Source: Amycolatopsis acidiphila
Lineage (GTDB): Bacteria; Actinomycetota; Actinomycetes; Mycobacteriales; Pseudonocardiaceae
Direction of reading: 5' to 3'
Assembly: GCF_021391495.1 (NCBI RefSeq)
Contig: NZ_CP090063.1
Location: forward strand, 6,076,001-6,140,000
Length of the DNA stretch: 64,000 nt
Shown piece after piece: positions 49,301-57,822 of the stretch (position 1 is its first letter; every line of letters starts with the position of its first letter). The translations under genes were made by a program, and so were the position numbers. The notes below the pieces were generated by a model. It did not search any database. It was not told the DNA's origin and saw only the letters and a program-made list of their open reading frames with translations.

Positions 49301-50527
49301 ATGGGAAAGGCACTCGAGGGCGTGCGCGTCCTGGACATGACGCATGTCCAATCAGGACCGTCCTGCACCCAGATCCTGGCCTGGCTCGGCGCCGACGTGG
49401 TGAAGCTGGAGGCGCCCGGCGGGGACATCACGCGCAAGCAGCTGCGGGATCTGCCCGATGTGGACAGTCTCTACTTCACGATGCTCAACTGCAACAAGCG
49501 CAGCATCACGCTCAACATGAAGAGCGAGGAGGGCAAGCGGATCTTCACCGACCTGCTGCCCCGCTTCGACATCCTCGCGGAGAACTTCGGGCCCGGTGCG
49601 ATCGACCGGATGGGCTTCACCTGGGACCGGCTGCAGGAGATCAACCCGCGGCTGATCTTCGCCTCCATCAAGGGTTTCGGCGACGGCCCGTACACGCATT
49701 TCAAGGCGTACGAGGTGGTCGCGCAGGCGATGGGCGGGTCGATGAGCACGACCGGCTTCGCGGACGGGCCGCCGCTGGCGACCGGGGCGCAGATCGGCGA
49801 CTCGGGCACCGGGATCCACACGGTGGCGGGCATCCTCGCCGCGTTGTACCAGCGGGAGCACACCGGCCGCGGGCAGCGGGTCACCGTCGCGATGCAGCAC
49901 GCCGTGCTGAACCTGGCCCGCGTCAAGCTGCGTGACCAGCAGCGGCTGACCCACGGGCCGCTCAAGGAGTACCCGAACAAGGAGTTCGGCGACACCGTGC
50001 CGCGGTCGGGCAACGCCTCGGGCGGCGGCCAGCCGGGCTGGGCGGTCAAATGCGCGCCGGGCGGCCCGAACGACTACATCTACGTCATCGTCCAGCCCGT
50101 CGGCTGGGAGCCGATCACGAAGCTGATCGGCCGTCCCGAGCTGGCCGAGGACCCCGAGTGGTCGACGCCGGAGGCACGGCTGAACAAGCTCGACAAGATG
50201 TTCCAGCTGATCGAGGACTGGAGCATCGACCACGGCAAGTGGGAGGTGCTGGCGAAGCTCAACGCGCAGAACATCCCCTGCGGGCCGATCCTGTCCACCA
50301 AGGAGATCATCGAGGACGAGTCGCTGGCGGCCAACGACATGGTCGTGAAGGTCGAGCACCCGGAGCGCGGTCAGTTCAGCACGGTCGGCTGCCCGATCAA
50401 GCTGTCCGACTCTCCGGTCGACGTCGAGCGGTCCCCGTTGCTGGGCGAGCACAACGAAGAGGTCTACGCGCGCGAGCTCGGCCTTGGCGAGCAGCTCGCG
50501 GGACTCAAGGCCAAGGGAGTCATCTGA
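49301..50527 (+). CDS. frc: Class III CoA-transferase, formyl-CoA:oxalate CoA-transferase (Frc)-like
   Basis: A 408-residue class III CoA-transferase. The N-terminus [30 protein letters not shown] is strongly Frc-like. The catalytic Asp is present in [11 protein letters not shown], where Oxalobacter Frc has Asp169 in ALGDSNSGMH. The glycine loop reads [10 protein letters not shown], against NAGGGGQPGW in Frc. It would move CoA between formyl-CoA (or another donor) and oxalate. AAGGGG precedes ATG by 7 bases. Its stop shares a base with the next start (TGATG), so the ThDP enzyme, Frc and ligase genes form one operon. Confidence 0.86.
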   Translation: MGKALEGVRVLDMTHVQSGPSCTQILAWLGADVVKLEAPGGDITRKQLRDLPDVDSLYFTMLNCNKRSITLNMKSEEGKRIFTDLLPRFDILAENFGPGAIDRMGFTWDRLQEINPRLIFASIKGFGDGPYTHFKAYEVVAQAMGGSMSTTGFADGPPLATGAQIGDSGTGIHTVAGILAALYQREHTGRGQRVTVAMQHAVLNLARVKLRDQQRLTHGPLKEYPNKEFGDTVPRSGNASGGGQPGWAVKCAPGGPNDYIYVIVQPVGWEPITKLIGRPELAEDPEWSTPEARLNKLDKMFQLIEDWSIDHGKWEVLAKLNAQNIPCGPILSTKEIIEDESLAANDMVVKVEHPERGQFSTVGCPIKLSDSPVDVERSPLLGEHNEEVYARELGLGEQLAGLKAKGVI

Positions 50528-52650
50528 TGGACCAGAGCATCGTGCGCGAGATCCTGGACAAGGTCCGCGCCGAGGGCCGGGACTCGCTCACCGCACCGGA
50601 GGGCAAGCAGATCTGCGACGCCTACGGCATTCCCACCCCGCGCGAGGGCCTCGCCACGACCGCGGACGAGGCCGCCGCGCTCGCCGGGGAGATCGGCGGC
50701 CCGGTCGCGTGCAAGATCGTCTCGCCGGACATCCTGCACAAGACCGAGGCCGGTGGCGTGCTCGTGGGCGTGCAGGGCGCGGACGCGGTCCGCGAGGCGT
50801 TCGACAAGATCATCGCGAATGCCAAGGCGCACAACGCCTCCGCGAGCATCACCGGCATCCAGGTACAGCAGATGCTCAGTGGTGGCCAGGAGGTCATCGT
50901 CGGCGCGACCACCGAACCGACGTTCGGCAAGGTCGTCGCGTTCGGTCTCGGCGGCGTGCTCGTCGAGGTGCTCAAGGACGTGACGTTCCGCCTGGCGCCG
51001 CTCGACCGCGCCGCGGCGAGGTCGATGATCGACGGGATCAAGGCGGCGGAGGTGCTGCGCGGGGTCCGGGGCGCGGAGGGGGTGGACCGCGACGCGCTCG
51101 CCGACGTCATCCAGAAGGTGTCCACTTTGGTCACCGACTTCCCGGAGATCCGCGAGTTCGACCTGAACCCGGTGTTCGCCACCGCGGACGGGGCCTGCGC
51201 GGCGGACGTGCGGATCCTGGTCGAGACGGGTGAGGTGAGCGAGCCGGTCCGGCCGTCGCGCGAAGAGATCCTGCGGGTGATGAACCGGCTGATGAACCCG
51301 CGGTCGGTCGCGGTCATCGGGGCGTCCGACGCCGAGGGCAAGATCGGCAACTCGGTGATGAAGAACCTCATCAACGGCGGCTACGCGGGCGAGATCTACC
51401 CGATCAACCCGAAGGCCGACGAGATAATGGGGCGCAAGGCGTACGCCGCAATCGGGGACATCCCGGGCGAGGTGGACGTCGCGGTGTTCGCGATCCCGGC
51501 GAAGTTCGTGGCGGCCGCGCTCACCGAATGCGGCGAGAAGGGCGTCCCGGCGGCGGTGCTCATCCCGTCCGGGTTCGCCGAGACCGGCAACCAGGAGCTG
51601 CAGGACGAGATCGTCGAGATCGGCAAGCGGTACGGCGTGCGGATGCTGGGGCCAAACATCTACGGCTACTACTACACGCCGCGGAACCTGTGCGCCACGT
51701 TCTGCACCCCGTACGACGTGCGGGGCGGGGTCGCGCTGACTTCGCAGAGCGGCGGGATCGGCATGGCGATCCTCGGGTTCAGCCGGACCACGAAGATGGG
51801 CGTGTCGGCCATCGTCGGCCTCGGTAACAAGTCCGATGTGGACGAGGACGACCTGCTGACGTTCTTCGAGGAGGACGCCAACACCCAGTGCGTCGCGATG
51901 CACCTGGAGGATCTCAAGGACGGGCGCGCGTTCGTCTCCGCGGCGCAGCGGATCACGAAGAAGAAGCCCGTCGTGGTGCTCAAGGCCGGTCGCACGGACA
52001 TGGGCGCGCGGGCCGCGGGCTCCCATACCGGCGCGCTCGCCGGTGACGACAAGGTGTACGACGACATCCTGCGCCAAGCGGGCGTGGTGCGGGCACCGGG
52101 CCTGAACGAGATGCTCGAGTACGCGCGGTCGCTGCCACTGATGCCGACGCCCAAGGGCGAGAACATCGTGATCATCACCGGCGCCGGTGGCTCGGGTGTG
52201 CTGCTCTCGGATGCCTGTGTCGACAACGGACTGTCCCTGATGGACATCCCGCCGGACCTCGACGAGGCGTTCCGGCGGTTCATCCCGCCATTCGGCGCCG
52301 CGGGCAACCCGATCGACATCACCGGTGGCGAGCCGCCGTCCACCTACGAGGCCACGATCCGGCTGGGGTTGGAGGACCCGCGGATCCACGCGCTCATCCT
52401 GGGTTACTGGCACACGATCGTCACCCCGCCGATGGTCTTCGCCGAGCTGACCGCACGGGTGGTCGAGGAGTACCGGGCGAAGGGCATCGACAAGCCGGTG
52501 GTGGCTTCACTGGCCGGTGACACCGAGGTCGAGAAGGCGTGCGAGTACCTGTTCGACCACAAGGTGATCGCCTACCCGTACACGACGGAACGCCCGGTTG
52601 CCGTGCTGGGCGCGAAGTACCGGTGGGCGCGGGCGGCGGGCCTGTTGTAG
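50527..52650 (+). CDS. ADP-forming acyl-CoA synthetase, ATP-grasp domain first
   Basis: A 707-residue NDP-forming CoA ligase. The ATP-grasp domain comes first (about 15-235, PVACKIVSPDILHKTEAGGVLVGV), then the CoA-binding domain (about 257-350, PRSVAVIGASDAEGKIGNSVMKNL) and the ligase domains (LTSQSGGIGMAILGF). The phospho-His motif GSHTGALAGDDKVYDDIL is intact, unlike in the Pat-type protein at 12587-15295. It can turn an acyl-CoA into the free acid with ATP formation or run in reverse. Downstream of Frc and the ThDP enzyme, salvage of formyl-CoA energy or activation of the substrate acid would fit. It ends the operon before a strong hairpin. Confidence 0.87.
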   Translation: MDQSIVREILDKVRAEGRDSLTAPEGKQICDAYGIPTPREGLATTADEAAALAGEIGGPVACKIVSPDILHKTEAGGVLVGVQGADAVREAFDKIIANAKAHNASASITGIQVQQMLSGGQEVIVGATTEPTFGKVVAFGLGGVLVEVLKDVTFRLAPLDRAAARSMIDGIKAAEVLRGVRGAEGVDRDALADVIQKVSTLVTDFPEIREFDLNPVFATADGACAADVRILVETGEVSEPVRPSREEILRVMNRLMNPRSVAVIGASDAEGKIGNSVMKNLINGGYAGEIYPINPKADEIMGRKAYAAIGDIPGEVDVAVFAIPAKFVAAALTECGEKGVPAAVLIPSGFAETGNQELQDEIVEIGKRYGVRMLGPNIYGYYYTPRNLCATFCTPYDVRGGVALTSQSGGIGMAILGFSRTTKMGVSAIVGLGNKSDVDEDDLLTFFEEDANTQCVAMHLEDLKDGRAFVSAAQRITKKKPVVVLKAGRTDMGARAAGSHTGALAGDDKVYDDILRQAGVVRAPGLNEMLEYARSLPLMPTPKGENIVIITGAGGSGVLLSDACVDNGLSLMDIPPDLDEAFRRFIPPFGAAGNPIDITGGEPPSTYEATIRLGLEDPRIHALILGYWHTIVTPPMVFAELTARVVEEYRAKGIDKPVVASLAGDTEVEKACEYLFDHKVIAYPYTTERPVAVLGAKYRWARAAGLL

Positions 52651-52666
52651 GAACACGAGCACTGCA

Positions 52667-52704
52667 GTCCGGCCGGTGACGAAAGAAATCGTCACCGGCC
52701 GGAC
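52667..52704. terminator. 14-bp hairpin ending the CoA-ligase operon
   Basis: GTCCGGCCGGTGAC (52667-52680) and GTCACCGGCCGGAC (52691-52704) form a perfect stem around the A-rich loop GAAAGAAATC. It is 17 bases after the ligase stop and also faces the end of the convergent gntR gene. Confidence 0.85.
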
Positions 52705-52757
52705 AGTTCTGTCAGGAGCTGTTTGACGGGCTGGGTTCGAGCCCTGCCGTCCGAGGG

Positions 52758-53495
52758 TCAGGCGCGCGGGGTGCGGCGGCGCCGGGTGTGCAGGGCGACG
52801 GGCTCCTCGGCCGGCTTGTTCTGCCGCTCTTCGAGGTAGGACTGGCGGGTGCGGCCGGTGTGCTCGCGCATGATCTGGGCGGCCTTGTCGGCGTCCCCGC
52901 GCTCGATGGCGTCGATCAGCCTCGCGTGTTCCTGCCAGGACTTCTTGCCGCGCTGACGGGCGATGGGCGTGTAGTACCAGCGGACGCGGCGGTCCACCTG
53001 CATGACGAAGTCGAGCAGCACCTGGTTGCCCGACAGCTCCGTCACCGCGCGGTGCAGCTCGGCGTTCGCGGCGACCATGCCGTCGATGTCGTCGGAGGCC
53101 AGGGCCGCTTCGCCGGCCGCGCAGATCTGGCGCAGGCGCCCGACGCTCGCGTCGTCGGCGTGCTCGGCGGCGAGGCGGGCGGACTCGCTCTCCAGGATGG
53201 ACCGGACCGCCAGCAGCTGGTCCACCTCGGTGTCGGCCGGGGCGTGCACGAAGGCGCCGTAGCCAGGGCGCAGGTCCACCCAGCCCTCGGAGTTCAGCAG
53301 CTGCAGCGCTTCCCGGATCGGCTGGCGGGAGACGCCGAGCATCTCGGCCAGCTCGCTTTCCACGAGGTGCTGGCCGGGAGCCAGCTGGCGGGAGATGATC
53401 AGCTCCTGCATCGCCTGGTACACGCGTTCGCGCAACGGCACGGGTCGATCGATCCGGCGCGCCGCCATGTCCTGCGGCAACTCACTCGGCGGCAT
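52758..53495 (-). CDS. GntR-family regulator, FCD subfamily
   Basis: A 245-residue regulator. The N-terminal winged helix is at about 20-80 (LRERVYQAMQELIISRQLAPGQHLVESELAEMLGVSRQPIREALQLLNSEGWVDLRPGYGAFV). The all-helical FCD domain has likely metal/ligand His residues in NAELHRAV, QEHARLI and MREHTGRT. ATG 53495 has GGGAG 6 bases upstream; ATG 53510 lacks a site. One copy of the shared operator lies just upstream of its start, so autoregulation is likely. It is the natural candidate to bind all five sites. The last 25 residues are basic and disordered. Confidence 0.92.
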   Translation of the reverse strand: MPPSELPQDMAARRIDRPVPLRERVYQAMQELIISRQLAPGQHLVESELAEMLGVSRQPIREALQLLNSEGWVDLRPGYGAFVHAPADTEVDQLLAVRSILESESARLAAEHADDASVGRLRQICAAGEAALASDDIDGMVAANAELHRAVTELSGNQVLLDFVMQVDRRVRWYYTPIARQRGKKSWQEHARLIDAIERGDADKAAQIMREHTGRTRQSYLEERQNKPAEEPVALHTRRRRTPRA

Positions 53496-53520
53496 GCGAA
53501 CTCCCAGCATTTGGTCGACT

Positions 53521-53538
53521 GACTACAGCATACAATGG
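53521..53538. promoter_or_regulatory. Shared operator, site 3 (upstream of gntR)
   Basis: On the minus strand this reads CCATTGTATGCTGTAGTC. The first eleven bases are identical to the start of site 1 (CCATTGTATGC at 47473) and the rest is close. It is 26 bases upstream of the gntR start. Confidence 0.65.
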
Positions 53539-53990
53539 ACCGTTCTCCTCTATCGCGTGAGCTGGAGCACTACGGCACGAAACCGTCTTTTCGAGGCGGC
53601 GCAACGGAGGGCGCTCTTGAGGAGGTGGGTTCCCGTTCCGGGCGCGGCCGAACGTCGGCGATCGTGTGCGGCCATGGGCGGGTGGCGCGGAATGGAGCCG
53701 GAGCGCCGCGGACCGCCACGGGGCGGAGCGACCCAAGCCCCGGTGGACGCCGCCGAGTCGACCCGGCCCGAGCCGCCGATGGGCGCCACGGGCCGGCCCC
53801 TTCCATGCCGCCCAATGAGCGCCGGAGCTGAGTCTCCGAGGTACCGGTGACCGCCCCCGAGCCGAAGCAGTCCATCCGGCCCAAAGCGCCGACAAGCGCC
53901 ACCGAACCAACCCTCCGGAGCCAGCCGCAGACCGCCACCGAGCCCCCGCCACCGGCACCACACAAGCCGTCCACCTGCACAAACCCCTTC
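53539..53990. other. Intergenic region between gntR and sucC, no gene seen
   Basis: About 450 bases between divergent promoters. Open frames on both strands are Pro/Arg/Ser-rich with no ribosome sites and no family likeness. Apart from the two operator copies at its ends, no structure was noted. Confidence 0.55.
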
Positions 53991-53993
53991 CAC

Positions 53994-54018
53994 TCATACT
54001 GCATACAGTCTACAATAT
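53994..54018. promoter_or_regulatory. Shared operator, site 4 (upstream of sucC)
   Basis: ATACTGCATAC (53996-54006) is the complement of the core GTATGCAGTAT, and CAGTCTACAAT follows. Eleven of thirteen core bases match site 1. It ends about 16 bases before the sucC ATG, so binding would block transcription. Confidence 0.65.
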
Positions 54019-54022
54019 CCGT

Positions 54023-55192
54023 ATGGACCTCTACGAGTTTCAGGCGAAGGATCTCTTCGCCGCCCATGGTGTGCCGGTTTTGCCCGGTGCCGTTGCGAGT
54101 ACCCCGGAAGAAGCGCAGGCTGCTGCCGAGAGGATCGGTGGTCAGGTTGTGGTGAAGGCTCAGGTGAAGACTGGGGGTCGGGGTAAGGCTGGTGGTGTGA
54201 AGCTGGCCAAGGATCCGGTCGAGGCGAGGGAGAAGGCGGATGCCATCCTCGGGTTGGACATCAAGGGCCATATCACGCGCCGTGTGTTGGTGACCGAGGC
54301 GTCCGATATTGCGGAGGAGTATTACTTTTCCTTCCTGCTGGACCGCACGAACCGCACCTTCCTGGCGATGGCCTCGGCCGAGGGGGGTATGGAGATCGAG
54401 CAGTTGGCTGTGGAGCGGCCGGACGCGCTCGCGAAGGTCCCGGTCGACCCGATCGCGGGGGTGGATAAGGCGAAGGCGTTGGAGATCCTGACCGAGGGCC
54501 GCTTCCCCGGGGTGATCAAGGAGCGGGCCGCGGACGCGGTGGTGAAGCTGTGGGAGACCTTCGTCGCCGAGGACGCCACTCTGGTGGAGGTCAACCCGCT
54601 GGTCCGCGATCCGCAGGACAGGATCGTCGCCCTGGATGGCAAGGTCACCCTGGATGAGAACGCTTCCTTCCGCCACCCGGGGCACGAGGAGTTGGTGGAC
54701 AAGCAGGCCGAGGACCCGTTGGAGGCCAAGGCCAAGGCGAAGGACCTCAACTATGTCAAGCTCGACGGTGAGGTCGGCATCATCGGTAACGGTGCCGGGC
54801 TGGTGATGTCCACTCTGGATGTGGTCGCCTACGCCGGGGAGCGCCATGGTGGGGTGAAGCCGGCGAACTTCCTCGACATCGGTGGCGGTGCGTCGGCGGA
54901 GGTGATGGCCGCGGGGCTGGACGTCATCCTCAACGACCCGGCCGTGAAGAGCGTGTTCGTGAACGTGTTCGGCGGTATCACCGCTTGTGACGCGGTCGCG
55001 ACCGGCATTGTGGAGGCGTTGAAGATCCTGGGTGACGAGGCCACCAAACCGTTGGTCGTCCGGCTCGATGGCAACAACGTCGACGAAGGCCGCCGGATCC
55101 TCAACGACGCCAACCACCCGCTGGTCACCCAGGTGGACACCATGGACAACGCGGCGGACAAGGCTGCCGAGCTCGCGGCGGCAGGAGCGTAA
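54023..55192 (+). CDS. sucC: Succinate-CoA ligase beta subunit (ADP/GDP-forming)
   Basis: A 389-residue ATP-grasp subunit. The N-terminus [42 protein letters not shown], the nucleotide and Mg region [21 protein letters not shown], and the C-terminal CoA-ligase part [22 protein letters not shown] are all intact. With SucD it interconverts succinate and succinyl-CoA. Codon use in the first third is rich in G- and T-ending codons, unlike its neighbours. A GntR-type operator lies at its promoter, unusual for a housekeeping TCA gene. It may serve the neighbouring CoA-transfer pathway, and a second sucCD elsewhere in the genome would support that. Confidence 0.92.
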   Translation: MDLYEFQAKDLFAAHGVPVLPGAVASTPEEAQAAAERIGGQVVVKAQVKTGGRGKAGGVKLAKDPVEAREKADAILGLDIKGHITRRVLVTEASDIAEEYYFSFLLDRTNRTFLAMASAEGGMEIEQLAVERPDALAKVPVDPIAGVDKAKALEILTEGRFPGVIKERAADAVVKLWETFVAEDATLVEVNPLVRDPQDRIVALDGKVTLDENASFRHPGHEELVDKQAEDPLEAKAKAKDLNYVKLDGEVGIIGNGAGLVMSTLDVVAYAGERHGGVKPANFLDIGGGASAEVMAAGLDVILNDPAVKSVFVNVFGGITACDAVATGIVEALKILGDEATKPLVVRLDGNNVDEGRRILNDANHPLVTQVDTMDNAADKAAELAAAGA

Positions 55193-55196
55193 GACA

Positions 55197-56081
55197 ATGT
55201 CGATTTTCCTTGACTCCCACAGCAAGATCATCGTGCAGGGCATCACCGGGTCCGAGGGCACCAAACACGCGACCAAGATGCTGCAGGCCGGGGCGAACAT
55301 CGTCGGCGGGGTGAACGCCCGCAAGGCCGGGCAGACCGTCACCATCGCCGGTAAGGACCTCACCGTGTTCGGCACGGTCGAGGAAGCCATCAAGGAGACC
55401 GGCGCCGACGTGTCGGTCATTTTCGTGCCGCCGAAGTTCGCCAAGGACGCCGTGATCGAGGCCATCGACGCCGAGATCCCGCTGGCCGTGGTGATCACCG
55501 AGGGCATCCCGGTGCACGACTCCGCCTACTTCTGGGCGCACGCCGTGGCGAAGGGCAACACCACCCGCATCATCGGCCCGAACTGCCCCGGCGTCATCTC
55601 CCCCGGCAAGTCCAACGCCGGCATCATCCCAGCCGACATCACCGGCCCCGGCAAGATCGGCCTGGTGTCCAAGTCCGGCACCCTGACCTACCAGATGATG
55701 TACGAACTACGTGACATCGGGTTCTCCACCGCGGTCGGGATCGGCGGGGACCCGGTCATCGGCACCACCCACATCGACGCCCTCGAAGCCTTCCAGAACG
55801 ACCCCGACACCGAGGTCATCGTCATGATCGGCGAGATCGGCGGCGACGCCGAAGAACGCGCCGCCACCTACATCAACCAGAACGTGACCAAACCCGTCGT
55901 CGGATACGTCGCGGGCTTCACCGCCCCCGAAGGCAAAACCATGGGCCACGCCGGCGCCATCGTCTCCGGCTCCGCCGGCACCGCCCAAGCCAAAAAAGAA
56001 GCCCTCGAAGCCGCAGGCGTCAAAGTCGGCAAAACACCCTCCGAAACCGCCGACCTCGCCCGCAAGGCCATTCAGGTGTAG
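55197..56081 (+). CDS. sucD: Succinate-CoA ligase alpha subunit
   Basis: A 294-residue subunit with the CoA-binding start [20 protein letters not shown], the motif [13 protein letters not shown], and the phospho-histidine His251 in [20 protein letters not shown] within the sucC end serves as ribosome site; four bases separate the genes. The last third uses A- and C-ending codons (AAA, GAA, CCC) heavily, the reverse of the start of sucC. Its end overlaps the convergent DinB-like gene by 10 bases. Confidence 0.93.
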   Translation: MSIFLDSHSKIIVQGITGSEGTKHATKMLQAGANIVGGVNARKAGQTVTIAGKDLTVFGTVEEAIKETGADVSVIFVPPKFAKDAVIEAIDAEIPLAVVITEGIPVHDSAYFWAHAVAKGNTTRIIGPNCPGVISPGKSNAGIIPADITGPGKIGLVSKSGTLTYQMMYELRDIGFSTAVGIGGDPVIGTTHIDALEAFQNDPDTEVIVMIGEIGGDAEERAATYINQNVTKPVVGYVAGFTAPEGKTMGHAGAIVSGSAGTAQAKKEALEAAGVKVGKTPSETADLARKAIQV

Positions 56082-56512
56082 AGGTCGCGCAGCAACGCCG
56101 CTTCGGCGGTGTGGTGGATGAACTCATCCACGATGTGCAGAGCGAAGGACCGCCGGGTCGCGTGACCGTAGCGCCCGGCGGTCTTTCCTATGGGCGAGGC
56201 CAGCGACTCCTCGGTCACCGACGAGAGATGGCCGCGCCAAGTCGCGTACGCCTCCTCCACCGATGCGAGAGCCGTTGTGGCGTCGACGACTTCGCGCACC
56301 GGGTTCGGCGACGGGGCGAGGCCGAGCCACCGGGCGTTGCGCTCCTCGCGGAGAGTGTCGGCGATATGCGTCAGCCGCCACCGCAACGTGACCCGGTCGT
56401 CCGCGCCGGGCTGCCAACGCCATTCTTCGTCGGTCAACCCGTCCATCCGCGTCCGGAAACGCTGCCAGCAGTAGTCGAACAGCTCGAGGATGTCGTCGCG
56501 CGAGGACTTCAC
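56072..56512 (-). CDS. DinB-like four-helix protein
   Basis: A 146-residue protein of the DinB/mycothiol-transferase fold. A His in RLTHIADTL and two in [17 protein letters not shown] are placed like the metal-binding triad of this fold. Such proteins transfer low-molecular thiols or hydrolyse small substrates. GTG start overlaps the stop of the upstream transporter gene, so the two are cotranscribed. Its job next to the transporter is unclear. Confidence 0.8.
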   Translation of the reverse strand: MKSSRDDILELFDYCWQRFRTRMDGLTDEEWRWQPGADDRVTLRWRLTHIADTLREERNARWLGLAPSPNPVREVVDATTALASVEEAYATWRGHLSSVTEESLASPIGKTAGRYGHATRRSFALHIVDEFIHHTAEAALLRDLYT

Positions 56513-57729
56513 ATCCGCCAGAGTGCCAGAACCGGCCGCCCGGGCTGGCGCAACGAGGCCAGCAGCGCGGCGGCGGCGATGCCCAGCACCGCGGTCACCA
56601 CGAAGCCGGTGGCACCGACGTACGCGGCGAGCAGCACGCCGATCAGTCCGCCCGCGGCCTTCGCCCCGTAGAAGAGCCCGAAGTTCGGCAGTCCGAGCCG
56701 CTCACCGAAATGTCCTTCGACGACACCCGGCAGCAGCGCGTAACACGCCCCGCACGCAGCGCCGGCGAGACAGGCACCGAAGACCACGAGCGAGCCCACC
56801 ACCAGCAACTGCGCCAGTCCGCCGGCCGCCAGCGCTCCACAAAGGACGGTTTGGCGGCCGAACCGCGCGCCCGCCCAGCCGGCCCCCGCCCGGGCGACCC
56901 CGCTCGCGCCCGCGAACAACGCCGCCGCCAGGATCCCCTTGAACGCCGCCAGATAGGCGATGTCGAACAAGGAGATCGCCGCGGCACAGGAAACCGCGAA
57001 GTACAGCTGACGCGAAGCCGGGCAGCGCACGACCTCCGCGATGGAGTACTGCCGGATCGGCGGACGGTTGCGGCGCAGGCTCGGGTTGACCGTCTTGTCC
57101 AGCGCCCACCGCTGCGGGTCGACGTGCTGGGGCCACCAGTCCTCCGGCGGGTTGCGCAGCACGAGTGCGCTCGCCCCGGCCAGCACCACCACGACGATGG
57201 CCGCGGCCCCGAAGCCGAGCAGCAGGAACGGAAGCGCGCCGTAGGCGAAGGCACCTGTCACCAAGGCGACTCGCGACGACCGCTCGGGATACCAGCGGGT
57301 CACGACTCGTACGCAGGTGCCGTAGACGAGTCCGGCGCCGAGACCGCCGAGTACCGCGTGGCTGACGAGCACCACCACGAAATCGCCGGACCCGGCCAGC
57401 GCGACGAACCCGGACGCGCACAGCACGGCGCCCACCAGCAGCGTGGCGGCCGGGGTGAACCGCGCCCGCGCCGCCGGATAGACGCTCGCGCTCTGGCAGA
57501 CCGTCCACAGCGCGAGGACCCAGCATCCCTGCTGCCAGGTCCAGCCCCGGTCCGCCACGATCGCGGGCAGCAGTGCGCCGTACCCGTACTGCCCGGCACC
57601 GGCCGCGAGCATCGCGGCCCAGGTCGCGCCGAGCATCCAGGCCCGAGGCCTGCCGAGCAGGGCCCGGTCGCTCTCGCCGATCCGGTAGCGCCTGCCGTAG
57701 AAGTCGCGAATCACTCCGGCTTTCTGCAT
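56509..57729 (-). CDS. MFS transporter, oxalate/formate antiporter (OFA)-like
   Basis: A 406-residue transporter with about twelve hydrophobic segments. The N-terminus DFYGRRYRIGESDRALLGRPRAWMLGATWAAMLAAGAGQYGYGALLP and the late region LPGVVEGHFGERLGLPNFGLFYGAKAAGGLIG resemble the OFA family that includes OxlT. This fits oxalate or a related dicarboxylate as cargo and ties the gene to the ThDP enzyme/Frc operon 7 kb away. ATG 57729 lies inside a copy of the shared operator. No upstream ribosome site is seen, so translation may be leaderless or begin a little later. The DinB-like gene follows with overlap. Confidence 0.8.
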   Translation of the reverse strand: MQKAGVIRDFYGRRYRIGESDRALLGRPRAWMLGATWAAMLAAGAGQYGYGALLPAIVADRGWTWQQGCWVLALWTVCQSASVYPAARARFTPAATLLVGAVLCASGFVALAGSGDFVVVLVSHAVLGGLGAGLVYGTCVRVVTRWYPERSSRVALVTGAFAYGALPFLLLGFGAAAIVVVVLAGASALVLRNPPEDWWPQHVDPQRWALDKTVNPSLRRNRPPIRQYSIAEVVRCPASRQLYFAVSCAAAISLFDIAYLAAFKGILAAALFAGASGVARAGAGWAGARFGRQTVLCGALAAGGLAQLLVVGSLVVFGACLAGAACGACYALLPGVVEGHFGERLGLPNFGLFYGAKAAGGLIGVLLAAYVGATGFVVTAVLGIAAAALLASLRQPGRPVLALWRM

Positions 57730-57745
57730 ACAGTATGTAGTATGC
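57725..57745. promoter_or_regulatory. Shared operator, site 5 (upstream of OFA-like transporter)
   Basis: TGCATACAGTATGTAGTATGC contains the palindrome CATACAGTATG and an extra GTATG half. The central AT-x-CAGTAT of the shared motif is kept; the arms are weaker than in sites 1-2. It overlaps the transporter ATG. Confidence 0.5.
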
Positions 57746-57787
57746 CCTTCGGGTCACTTCTCGGTCGCGGCCAGGACTCGAAAGGGT

Positions 57788-57813
57788 GTACCGACCGACT
57801 ACTTGGTCGGTAC
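57788..57813. promoter_or_regulatory. Perfect palindrome upstream of GH3 gene, probable TetR operator
   Basis: GTACCGACC (57788-57796) and GGTCGGTAC (57805-57813) flank an 8-base spacer. It ends 9 bases before the glucosidase ATG. The TetR gene downstream of the glucosidase is the likely ligand, giving a self-regulated two-gene unit. Confidence 0.78.
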
Positions 57814-57822
57814 GCTCGGTCG

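Noticed and set aside
49880..49930. Loss of the Frc active-site Asp (MQH for MQD)
   Set aside because: The catalytic residue of Frc corresponds to the Asp in GDSNSGMH, which is kept here as GDSGTGIH; the MQD Asp is not the nucleophile.
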